From NCBI GenBank assembly GCA_024364735.1, contig JAGFNQ010004019.1, positions 908,027 through 972,026 of the forward strand: 64,000 bases of DNA, in the 5' to 3' direction. The notes under the pieces were generated by a model that saw only the letters and a list, made by a program, of their open reading frames with translations, searched no databases and was not told the DNA's origin. Positions 55,070 through 64,000 of this stretch are shown in pieces. The translations under genes were made by a program, and so were the position numbers. Origin of the DNA: Boesenbergia rotunda. Lineage: Eukaryota > Streptophyta > Magnoliopsida > Zingiberales > Zingiberaceae. Positions within the stretch are counted from its first letter, which is position 1, and each line of letters begins with the position of its first letter.

Positions 55070-55496
55070 TAGAGAATCAAAAGGTACAGTCCATAAGAAA
55101 TATCAGATTTACCTAATCATGCATAACATATAGTAAAACACAAAGCATAAAATCCGGGTAAGCACTAGGCATGTATAAACAACTCAACAACAATAATATC
55201 AAGATAGACATGCATGTCATACATATGCAACAATCATAGCTCATATAAGTGCATCAAACACAAACAAATGCATAAAAGAAATACGTATGCACATGATGCA
55301 ATGACATGTGTCACCCCTGACGCCAGTCAAGCTGTCAACACATCCCATCTGTGTGACCGAGTGGGTAGGGTTGTGACAACTGTACCACTCCAACAACAAC
55401 AATAATACCACATAAGGCGTGGTTTAGTGGACAGGATGCTGGGGAGTCTACACTCCAACCCCTATACATAGGGGGAGCTATACAGCTGCAATATTC
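55070..55496. repeat. LTR-type remnant, second part
   Basis: Continuation of 41832-42357 after the Tekay insertion; shares GACCGAGTGGGTAGGGTTGT and GTGGACAGGATG with 1155-1245. Interrupted at 55497 by a solo LTR. Confidence 0.6.
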
Positions 55497-57204
55497 TGTT
55501 GGTGCAAGTTGCATCAATGATATTCCTCTTTAGGTGTTTTAATGTTTGACAATACACTTAAGTCAGTGATACAATGAATAGACAAAGGGGAACAAAAGTG
55601 AAGTAACCAAAGCTGAAGAAAAGTCCTAGTTAATCTAGGTATCGAAACCCCAAGTCCTAGCGAAGGGCTGCTAGGCACCTAGCGAAGGGCTGCTAGGTAT
55701 CGAAACCCCAAGACCTAGAGAAGGACTGCTAGGCACCTAGCGAAGGGCTGCTAGGTATCGAAATCCCAAGACCTAGCGAAGGGCTGCTAGGCACCTAGCG
55801 AAGGGCTGCTAGGTATTGTAACCTTAAGACCTAGCGAAGGGCTGCTAGGCACCTAGCGAAGGGCTGCTAGGTATCGCAACCTTAAGACCTAGCGAAGGGC
55901 TGCTAGGCACCTAGCGAAGGGCGGCTAGGCATAGAAGACCTAGCGAAGGATTGCTAGGCACCAGGCGAAGGACCGCTTGGTAACAAAGACCTAGCGAAGG
56001 ACTGCTAGGCACCTAGCGAAAGATTGCTAGGTAATGAAGTCTTGGTCCAAGGGACTGAGCAACTTAGCTGAGCGATGACTAAGGACAGGAGTAGAGATGG
56101 GTCGGGGTTCGGGCGTCTCGAGATCCGGAGTAATCGGAGGCTAAGCAAAAGTCCATCCGAAGGACTAGGTGGCAACCGTCTCCTGAAAGGAGTAGGTGAA
56201 GGGTGAGTTCTCGGGGATAGGAACTCGTGCCGGTTCGACCTAGGGTTTCGTGCAAATCCGAAGTCAGAACCAAGTCCTTAAGACCACTATTATATGTATC
56301 TATGCTTTGTGGTTGTATATCTTGCAGGTACCAAGATTGGAAGATGTAGCAGCCTGCTGGAGGCCCTAACCAAGGCGCCCACATGCAACCAGGGCACCCC
56401 CAGCAGTGGGGGCGCCCCCAGATAGTACTAATAAGGCAGAAAAGGTAAAGCAGGCAGAACAGGTGTCAACGGGGGCGCCCGGAGCGTCCGGGGAGCGTCC
56501 GGGGCGCCCGGAGCGTCCGGGGCGCCCGGATTCGTAGCTGTTTTGCTGTTTCGAAGCCAGAAGCATAGGATAAGCGCTCAAGAGGGCGCCCGGGATGTTC
56601 GGGGCGCCCTGGTCAAAGGTCTTATCACCTGCAACGAAGTAGGCACAAGGATAAGAGTTGACCGAGTCTTCCGGGGCGCCCCCAGCGTCCGGGGCGCCCC
56701 CAAGAGGCCTATATAAGGGGCTTCGACCCCTCTGCTTTAGACACGAATTCCATGAACCATTCCAAGCTTTCTGACCAACTGCAACACGCTAGAAACGAGG
56801 CTCTACGACCGGGAGACTCCAGGAGGAGGTGCGCGACACTTCGGAGGTCCAGATCGGCCGAGCTTCAAACTTTGTCTCGTTGGTTTGCTTTTTAATTACT
56901 GTATTTTAAATTTCTATATTATTGCTTGTAATACTGCACTGTAAGTCGGGTTTCTTCGCCTCCGGAAAGTCCGGAAAGGAGACCAATAGTGGACGGGCGT
57001 TCCCGTGCATAGGCCTTGGATGTACTGACCCTGGGGGGTCGGGAACCAAGTAAAAATCCGCTGTGTACCTGTGTTCTTTTCGTTTTTATTTTCCGCTGCG
57101 CTACTAATATCCTAAGTCTAGAACGAAAGCTTTACGAAGATTTCCGAAAGGCTTCCACGATCGATATTCACCCCCCCCCCTCTATCGACGGCACCGGTCC
57201 TACA
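55497..57204 (+). mobile_element. Solo LTR of the TR-GAG family, 1708 bp
   Basis: TGTTGGTGCAAGTTGCATCA ... CCGGTCCTACA, the reverse complement layout of the LTRs at 6353 and 12130. Tandem CTAGCGAAGGGCTGCTAGG units at 55640-56040, GGCGCC repeats at 56370-56705, TATA box CTATATAA 56709-56716, C-run motif at 57160-57185. Flanks tattc (55492-55496) and tatcc (57205-57209) match in four of five bases. No internal region. Confidence 0.9.
55640..56040. repeat. AAGGGCTGCTAGG tandem array in solo LTR
   Basis: About a dozen and a half units of roughly 20 bp (CACCTAGCGAAGGGCTGCTA), some joined by TATCGAAACCCCAAGAC into a longer period. U3 position, upstream of the TATA box. Confidence 0.88.
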
Positions 57205-58680
57205 TATCCCTCTATAAACAACGGTGAGGGTGAGCCACCAACAGCTCATCCCTCTAAAATAACGGTGAGGGTGTCACTGTCTGGCATTATAGGACAAACA
57301 CTCGCACTCAACCACTACCATGACAACATGTGGTTGAGTGAATCGAGCAACAATATGACTAACGACGGATTCACCAAATGTAAGCCAACAGTCGTTAGTA
57401 TGCAACGTGCAAGTATGGTGCATGATATACGATGCACGAACAACCGAAGCAACCACGAGGCAATAAAATCCAACGAGTGAAACATGCATCGATACAACCA
57501 ACCAGAAACCGAAATCCAACGATTATGCATCTACACTACTAGGTAGGGTATTTCTAATGTCAAATAGACCTTATTGTGTTTAATGAACTTCTAAGTGCTC
57601 GCGTACAAGCGGCACTTTACAGAACAGAAAATCAATAGAGGACTGTACGGATACAAACTTGGAATACTCGAAGATCAACGAAGAATAAGTCTCAACGGCG
57701 ATGTTTAAATAACGACAAAGAACAAGGTCAAGCAACCTATAAGACATAAACTAGCCATGCTTTAAGGTAAAAGAACTACTCGAGTACAAAGGAGAAGTAC
57801 CCGCCTTATAATTGTAGAAGTCCGTAAACGAGATCCTCCCAAGATCGACGACGTGAGTCCAATGTCAATGTCCTATACCAAGGACATAATTTAGCTATTT
57901 ATACAAGTAATTAAAATAGCTAACTACTTACAACATATAATTTGATCCATTAATTGCCTTAACCATTAAGCCAATCCTTATCCTTTAATTATTAATAAAT
58001 CACCTAATTAATTACTTAACTATTCCATTATTACAATAACTTATTTTACCACCGTTAAAGGGCAACTAATAAATCTCATCTAACAGTCCATAACCTAATC
58101 TAATACAAGGTTTACCCACATCAAATTAGCATAATCAGTTAGACTATTCCATCTTATTAGCTACATTGATTAATTACCAACATAATCAAAATACTCAGAA
58201 TTATAATTTAACTAAGCAATACTCCCTTACTTTTTAGCTCCTTTGACACGCCGGCAGCAGGCAATGAACACAGAAGTGAAGAGAAAGATCGCCGACGGCT
58301 AGGGCTCGCTCGCGCGAGAAGATCTGCAGCACAAGTGACTTACACGAGGCGGTGTCGTCTCCTTTTGTGTGCCGGCGATGGGATCTCACCCGCAAGGCCT
58401 CGGCGTCGGGGAGAGGCGACGGCTGGTTCGCCGGAAAAGTGGCTGCGTGAGGCACGACGTCGGCTAAGGTTTCCACGCGAGACCAAGGCACAACCAAATT
58501 GAGCGCCGGATCACGCAAAGGAGAAGAAAAAGGAGGAGATGGAAGTGCGTCGATGAAGGGAACCGCGGCGTCGCTCGTGAGGAACCACCTCCGATCGAAG
58601 AAGTCGGCGCGTGCGTCAGGGAGAGAAAGGAATCGAGCGGTTTAGGGCACGGGGCAAGGGATTCAGGGTTTTATATTAGT
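57205..58680. repeat. LTR-type remnant, third part
   Basis: Continuation of the sequence at 55070-55496. It holds the AACGGTGAGGGTG repeats (57222-57270) and a G/C-rich 58230-58670 part resembling the start-site-proximal part of plant gypsy LTRs. The open frame on the minus strand at 58234-58518 lies in this part and shows no domain; not called as a gene. Confidence 0.5.
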
Positions 58681-58829
58681 TTTGGCCTTTTTGCAATTAA
58701 ACCCTCCAAGTTTGAAAAATTCCCACTAAGCCCCTAAATTTCAAATTAATCTCAAAAATTCAGTATTTAACACACTATCTCCTCAATCCTACTCAAAACA
58801 AATGAACAGTATGAATAAAAAAAAATATT

Positions 58830-59620
58830 TAAAAAATCGAATTCGGTAGGTCTATCGTGTCATTTTAAACGTTTTTTTTAATTTTTTTTTAAAAAAATAA
58901 AATCTCCGATGAATTTCCATATTTGTTGCAGAATTAACAATAAATATGGAAATTTGTCACCAATCTGCGACCTATTTCTAAATTCATCGTACATTTTAAA
59001 AAACTCTATATAATTTTTTAAATATCGTAGATAGACCTAGAAAATTTAGAATTACATGAAATAAGTTTCTATATGATGGTATCAATCTCCTGATAATATA
59101 AACGTCCTCAAATATGAATTTTACCAAATATATATTTTTGGTTTATAATTAATTAGATATGCCAACGACTTAGTGAAAAATGTTAAGTTTGAAAATGTTA
59201 AAAGCTTTTGGATATTAAACTCTCTTTCATCTCTAAAGATTTTAATGAAATTCATGTTTGAGGCCACAATATGATTAGGAGATTGATACGAACACGTAGA
59301 AATTTATTTCATTAAATTTCGAAATTTGTAGGTCAATCTGTGTTGTTTTCAACGTTTTATAGGTTTTTTAAAACAAGTAAATTTTGCGATGATTTTTCAA
59401 ATTTGTTGCAGAATTATCAACGAATCTAGAAATTTGTTGCTAATTTTGCAACGAATATTCATATTCGTCGTCAATTCTACGATGAATTTGAAAATTTGTC
59501 GTAAAATTTATTTTTTTTTGAAGAAAATCAAAAAACTTGTAAAATTGTATAGATTGACCTACATACCTCGAAATTTTATGAAAATGTTTTTACATGTTCG
59601 TATCGATCTCATGATCACAT
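58830..59620. repeat. CACTA-like subterminal block, copy 1
   Basis: GATGAATTTCCATATTTGTT-type units (58905-59000 and 59390-59520) enclose a unique stretch with TTAGATATGCCAACGACTTA and AGTTTGAAAATGTTAAAAGC. The same order recurs at 61700-62400. 59621-59750 is A/T-rich spacer. Confidence 0.65.
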
Positions 59621-59808
59621 TAATGATCTCAAACACGAATTTTACCTAATATTTTTATATCTCTATTTTTTTAAAATATGAATGGGTTTGAAAATATAAT
59701 TTTTTTACAAAAATTAATGATAAAAATATATTTAGTGAAATAGTAGGACTCATTTCGACGTTGCTGCTCGTCCGCTACTTTCCTCTTTTCCCGTGGAGAT
59801 AGGGCATA

Positions 59809-59943
59809 ATGCTCAGATTCACTCCGCGGGTTGCCCGGCCTAAGCTCTTGGATCCCGAAGTTACTCTATCTGAAGCACCGCTTGAACTTTATCTAAACCC
59901 GAAAGGAACAGTTAAAGAAGCATGTGTTAAGCATATAGTCTGA
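59809..59943 (+). pseudogene. Short unrecognised exon-like open frame
   Basis: 44 codons from ATG 59809 to TGA 59941, of normal protein-like composition (SEAPLELYLNPKGTVKEACV) in a non-repetitive island (59755-60235) of higher G/C content than its surroundings. Possible splice donor AAGGTAAG near 60168. After the foldback element, 61611-61650 looks like a further exon (acceptor TTTCAG, LDSVDDRKLKSKMQ, donor GGTCAG). The island is enclosed by the two CACTA-like blocks. I do not recognise the protein; a captured host fragment is the best reading. Confidence 0.35.
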
Positions 59944-60235
59944 TCACTTCTTTGTTCGCGCCAGTCCCAGTCAATGCTAGTCTTTGGTAGTAGAACCTCC
60001 GACTCCATTCCATACTAACCTCCGACTCTATCCATACTAACAAAACAATGCAATGAGCAGAGCCAGCGCACCATTCACTTGATTGAAGCCCACGCGCACC
60101 ATTCACTTGATTGAAGCTTCAACGTGGGATGGGAGAGGAAGCCTGCAGGAAGAGCTATTTTTAGAAAGGTAAGACCAGTAGGAGGGGCTAAGATCGACGT
60201 AACGAGCGTCGTCAAAGGGCTCGCTCTGAGTTTAT

Positions 60236-60719
60236 GGCAATTTACCAAAAGGCGTACCCAATAATTGGTATTTATCAAAAGACGTATCATGGTTTCATTG
60301 TTACCAAAGGGCGCACCTATTTTAGTGAACTTCCTCTAATACCCCTCCTGTCAAATACTGCATGTCTTTCTCTTTCTCTTTCTCAGTAATAAATCCCCAG
60401 GCAATGGAATCTGCTTTTTCAGATTTGATATTTTAAAATAATATATTTAGAAATCGGTTAAAAAACGTAAGGTAAAGAAAGAAAAAAATTATTTCCATTA
60501 ACAAAAAGTTCTCTTCCAATTGATTTTAAAAAACTAAAGTAATGAAATTTTATATTTGATTAATATAAATTAATATATTAAATAATATTTAATAATATAT
60601 TAATATATAACAAAGACTTAAAATTTAAAAATTTTGAAATCAAAAATTTCAGGCCCTGCTCAGGGCTTGAAATCAATTGATTTCAGGCCCTAAAATTGTT
60701 TTTTTATATATATAAGAAT

Positions 60720-60774
<55 letters not shown>

Positions 60775-61511
60775 TTCATTTTTAATATAATGTATGTTTT
60801 ATATTAATTAGAATATCTCACGTAAGGTAGTCTTTCTCAGTGATTTTTATTGTGATTTTAAAAATATAAAGAGATGTTTCTTTATGTTTCAGACCTACGT
60901 AAAAAACCTATCATAACACATGATTTCAGACCGATGCAGGACCTGAAATCTTTTGTTTCAGGCCCACGCTGGACCTGAAATATTTCTATTTCAGGCCCAC
61001 GCTGGGCCTGAAATATTTCTATTTCAGGCCCACACTGGGCCCGAAATCTTTTGATTAAGATTTCAGGTCTACACTTAGTCTGAAATAAAAAGATTTCAAA
61101 CTTTTTAAATTTTAAGTCTTTGTTATATATTAATATATTTATTAAATATTATTTAATATATTAATTTATATTAATCAAATATAAAATTTCATCACTTTAG
61201 TTTTTTAAAATCACTTGGAAGAGAATTTTCTGTTAATGGAAATAATTTTTTTCTTTCTTTACCTTACGTTTTTTAACCGATTCCTAAATATATTATTTTA
61301 AAATATCAAATCTGAAAAAGCAGATTCCATTGCATGGGGATTTATTATTGAGAAAGAGAAAGAGAAAGAGAAAGAGAAAGACATGCAGTATTTGGCAGGA
61401 GGGGTATTAGAGGAAGTTCACTAAAATAGGTGCGCCCTTTGGTAACAATGAAACCATGGTACATCTTTTGATAAATACTAATTATTAGGTACGTCTTTTG
61501 GTAAATTGCCG
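60236..61511. mobile_element. Mutator-type foldback element, 9-bp target duplication
   Basis: Left GGCAATTTACCAAAAGGCG and right CTTTTGGTAAATTGCC begin inverted arms of about 400 bp (60236-60640; 61085-61511). Target copies CTGAGTTTA at 60227-60235 and 61512-61520 are perfect and 9 bp long, as in Mutator-like elements. The centre holds (TA)n (60721-60770) and several TTTCAGGCCC.GG.CCTGAAAT units. No transposase. Confidence 0.88.
60721..60770. repeat. (TA)n microsatellite
   Basis: TA tract in the centre of the Mutator-type element, between its inverted arms. Confidence 0.95.
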
Positions 61512-61684
61512 CTGAGTTTAAATAGCCGCTAAGCGTCGTAATGGATGGAATGGATAGTACAGGACGGGAACCATAGGTGAGACTCATTTCTCAACTTTCA
61601 GTCTGGATTCTGTAGATGATAGGAAGCTTAAATCCAAGATGCAGGTCAGTGTTTTATCTCATTTATAAATTAGAGGATACAAAC

Positions 61685-62400
61685 ACGTAGAAATTTGTTT
61701 CACGAAATCTTGAGTTCTGTAGGTCTATCATGTTATTTTAAATGTTATTAATTTTTTAAAAAGAAATTAAAATCAATGATGAGTTTCGATATTCATATCG
61801 CAGAATTGGAGACGAATATGGAAATTTGTCACCAATCTGCAACGAATTTGAAAATTCATCGAAGATTTTAATTTTTGAAAAACACAAAATAAATTCTTTT
61901 TAAATGTTGTAAATAAACCTAGAGAATTCGGAATTACATCAAATAATTTTTTATATATTCGTAAAGATCACCTGATAACATAAACGTCATCAAATATGAA
62001 TTTCACCAAATATATTTTTTTGTAGTTAAATTAATTAGATATGCCAATGACTTAGTGAAAAATATTAAGTTTGAAAATGTTAAAAGCTTTTTGATAAGCT
62101 CTCCATCATCTCTAAAGATTTTAACGGAATTCATGTTTGAGGCCATTAATATGATTAGGACATCGATACGAACACGTAAAAACATGTTTTACTAAATTTT
62201 GAAGTCTATTGGTCCATCTGTGTTATTTTCAATGTTTTATAAGTTTTTTAAAACAATTAAATTTTGCGACGAATTTGAAAATTCATTATAGAATTGGTGA
62301 TAAATCTATAAATTCAGTCACCAATTTGTGACGAATTTTCATATTCATCGCCAATTCTGTGATGAATTTTTATATTCGTCGCCAATTCTGTGACGAATTT
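61685..62400. repeat. CACTA-like subterminal block, copy 2
   Basis: Same order as 58830-59620: CACGTAGAAATTTGTTTCA, ATTCATCG units, TTAGATATGCCAATGACTTA, then TTTGCGACGAATTTG units. Direct, not inverted, relative to copy 1. Confidence 0.65.
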
Positions 62401-62575
62401 GAACCCCTAAACTCTAAGATCTTAAACTCTAAATACATATAATATAACCCATGAGTATTAAATTTTGTTTATCATGAACCCTAGAGGAAAAATCTTATTG
62501 GCATAACCCACTATAACTTAAACCCTAAATCCTAAAATCTTAAACTCTAAACACATATACTATATCCAAAAAATG
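62401..62575. repeat. Degenerate telomere-like CCCTAAA sequence
   Basis: AACCCCTAAACTC, AACCCTAGAGG and AACCCTAAATCCTAAAATC strings, spaced irregularly. Resembles decayed interstitial CCCTAAA repeat but no exact tandem run. Confidence 0.35.
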
Positions 62576-62651
62576 TTACTGAGTGCCTGGAATGAATCTA
62601 GGCTTCTCGACTAGTGTCGCAAATGATGTTCGCACGAATTGGTCCATAATT

Positions 62652-62654
<3 letters not shown>

Positions 62655-62729
<75 letters not shown>
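62655..62729. repeat. (TA)n microsatellite
   Basis: About 75 bp of TA repeat with one internal shift near 62684. Confidence 0.95.
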
Positions 62730-62731
<2 letters not shown>

Positions 62732-62779
62732 TAAATTTTAAAGGCAAAATCTAATTGACTTAACCCTGGAGCTAAAACT

Positions 62780-64000
62780 AAATAAAAAGAAATGCTACTG
62801 AATGAATCTAGGCGCCTAGATTCATTTCAAGCACCTAGATTATTGTCACATTTCAAGCACCTGGATCATGGTAGTGTCAATGAACTTCCCGACGTCGTAG
62901 AAGTAGAACTTGAGAAAGTTATTGATGTAGAAAGTGAGTCGAAGATGAGTAGAAGAGTTGATGAGCGCACCGATCTCAAGCTTCTTATATAGGTAGCGTT
63001 CGGTCCATCGAAAAACCATTCGGTCGACAGAACCAATCGGTTGACTAAACCTCCTATTTAGTCGATGAAACCCCACACCTTTCCTTGTATTTGTTGGTCG
63101 GCTGTGATTGGCCAGTGCTGTAATAAATGTGAGTCGTTGGCCTATCCTTTTGACCAGTCGACGGATAAAACTTCGTTATTCATATCCGTGCATACTAAGT
63201 ATGAATCCGTCGACCAATCCTTATGATCAGTCTACGGATAAATCTATTTTTCTTCGTGGTAGTGCTGCTCAAGTTGGATCAATCTATCGATCCTTCAGTC
63301 AACAATGTTTGACCAATCTACATAAAATGGTTATTACAGTATAACAAGTATATGAAAATTAACCTGTAAAACAAAGATTAGCATAGATATATAATATGCA
63401 TGAGTAAGAGACAGTAAGATCTATCTTAATCTCAACTTATAAATCTTTGTAGGTTTCTCTAGTTGGATCAGTGCTTAAGACTGTCTCATTGGAATACGAC
63501 CTCATTGCACTCTCCTCCACGACTTACCTTTACTCACCTGCCAAACATCTGGTCCTCCAGATCTATTTGGGCTTTTTTCTGCTCAGTGTCTAATCGCTTG
63601 ATCCACTAAGGCTTTATCTGCAATACTAAGTTAGCACAATAACAATAGTAAGGCAAAATAACATAGGTAAAACTAAACTTAGGTTTACCTAATCCCTTCG
63701 AACAAACTTGGAGTTTACTCCTCCAAGACTTCTTATTACCTAAGGTTACCTCCCCCTAGAGCCTAGCTTCACTCACTAGGACTTTCCATTGTCTGGCTTC
63801 ACTCACCAAGACTTTCACCACTTAGGGTTTCTTCCCTTAGGGCCCAGCTTCACTCAATAGAACTTTCCACTACCTGACTTCACTAACCAGGGCCTAGCTT
63901 TACTCACTAAGACTTTCCACTACCTTGCTTCACTCACTAAGGCCTAAATTCACTCGCTAGGATTTCCCACTACCTGGCTCTACTCACCAGGGTCTAGCTT
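62780..64000. repeat. Probable start of another LTR-type element
   Basis: GTCGAC/GTCGAT-rich stretch (63000-63240), then from about 63740 tandem units of about 35-50 bp with CACTCACTAGGACTTTCCAC and TACCTGGCTTCACTCACCAG, similar in style to the U3 arrays of the SIRE-like LTRs. CTCCCCCTAGAG is at 63750. No coding domain; runs off the window. Confidence 0.5.

Noticed and set aside
55640..56040. Regular repeat array resembling a CRISPR
   Set aside because: Units are contiguous without unique spacers, lie in an LTR, and recur in other LTRs; the genome is a plant.
58234..58518. 94-codon minus-strand open frame in G/C-rich sequence
   Set aside because: No domain; it lies in an LTR-type remnant whose G/C-rich part keeps chance frames open.
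62401..62575. True interstitial telomere block
   Set aside because: Only scattered AACCCTAAA-like strings, with no exact tandem CCCTAAA run; reported at low confidence only.

Overview
This is a window of plant nuclear DNA made almost entirely of nested transposable elements. No complete, functional host gene is visible. The diagnosis rests on Ty1/copia and Ty3/gypsy (Tekay/Del chromovirus-type) polyproteins, long LTRs with tRNA-iMet primer sites, CACTA, hAT and Mutator-type DNA elements, tRNA-derived SINEs, an integrated plant pararetrovirus, and host gene fragments with plant-like introns. A large, repeat-rich angiosperm genome, perhaps a monocot, fits best; the species cannot be fixed from the sequence. 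One assembly gap of 496 N lies at 31033-31528.

Layout. 1-2463: remnants of two LTR families. 2464-4678: LTR and decayed gag/protease of a plus-strand Ty1/copia element. 4679-17684: a minus-strand SIRE/Maximus-like copia element (3' LTR 4679-5957, pol remnant 15109-17684). A complete non-autonomous LTR element (6353-13688, TSD tttat, PBS and PPT present) that codes only for a gag nucleocapsid-like protein is nested inside it. 17685-18802: an inverted LTR of the 4679 family. It is cut by a CACTA transposon end at 18803, behind which lie two captured host gene fragments: glycine-cleavage T-protein (about 19263-19681) and a nearly whole but broken FEN1 flap endonuclease gene (19735-23058).

23076-31032: a truncated Tekay-like LTR, then a Tekay-type gypsy element on the minus strand that runs into the gap. 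31529-36566: an endogenous pararetrovirus with a long open polyprotein (Cys cluster, protease, RT, RNase H), a broken viroplasmin-domain ORF, and an intergenic region with a TATA box and a primer-site-like sequence. 36567-41831: small repeats, including a 13-bp tandem array, a foldback MITE in (TA)n, three SINE insertions and a SINE fragment, a hAT MITE and CACTA-like subterminal repeats. 41832-58680: an old LTR-type sequence split by a complete Tekay-type element (42358-55069, TSD tagag) and by a solo LTR (55497-57204). The Tekay element itself carries two nested solo LTRs (43707-45998, TSD cggta; 49708-50642, TSD ggagc). 58681-62400: two copies of a CACTA-like subterminal repeat block flanking a short unrecognised gene-like segment, which is split by a Mutator-type foldback element with a 9-bp TSD (60236-61511). 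62401-64000: telomere-like low-complexity sequence, (TA)n, and the start of another LTR-like tandem-repeat region.

The coding sequences do not work together as a pathway. They are element proteins (gag, protease, integrase, RT, RNase H), viral proteins, and transduplicated host fragments. The most notable points are the CACTA element that captured two unrelated host genes, the pararetrovirus with a badnavirus-like Cys pattern but a caulimovirus-type viroplasmin ORF, and a deletion of nucleocapsid plus protease active site shared by both Tekay copies.
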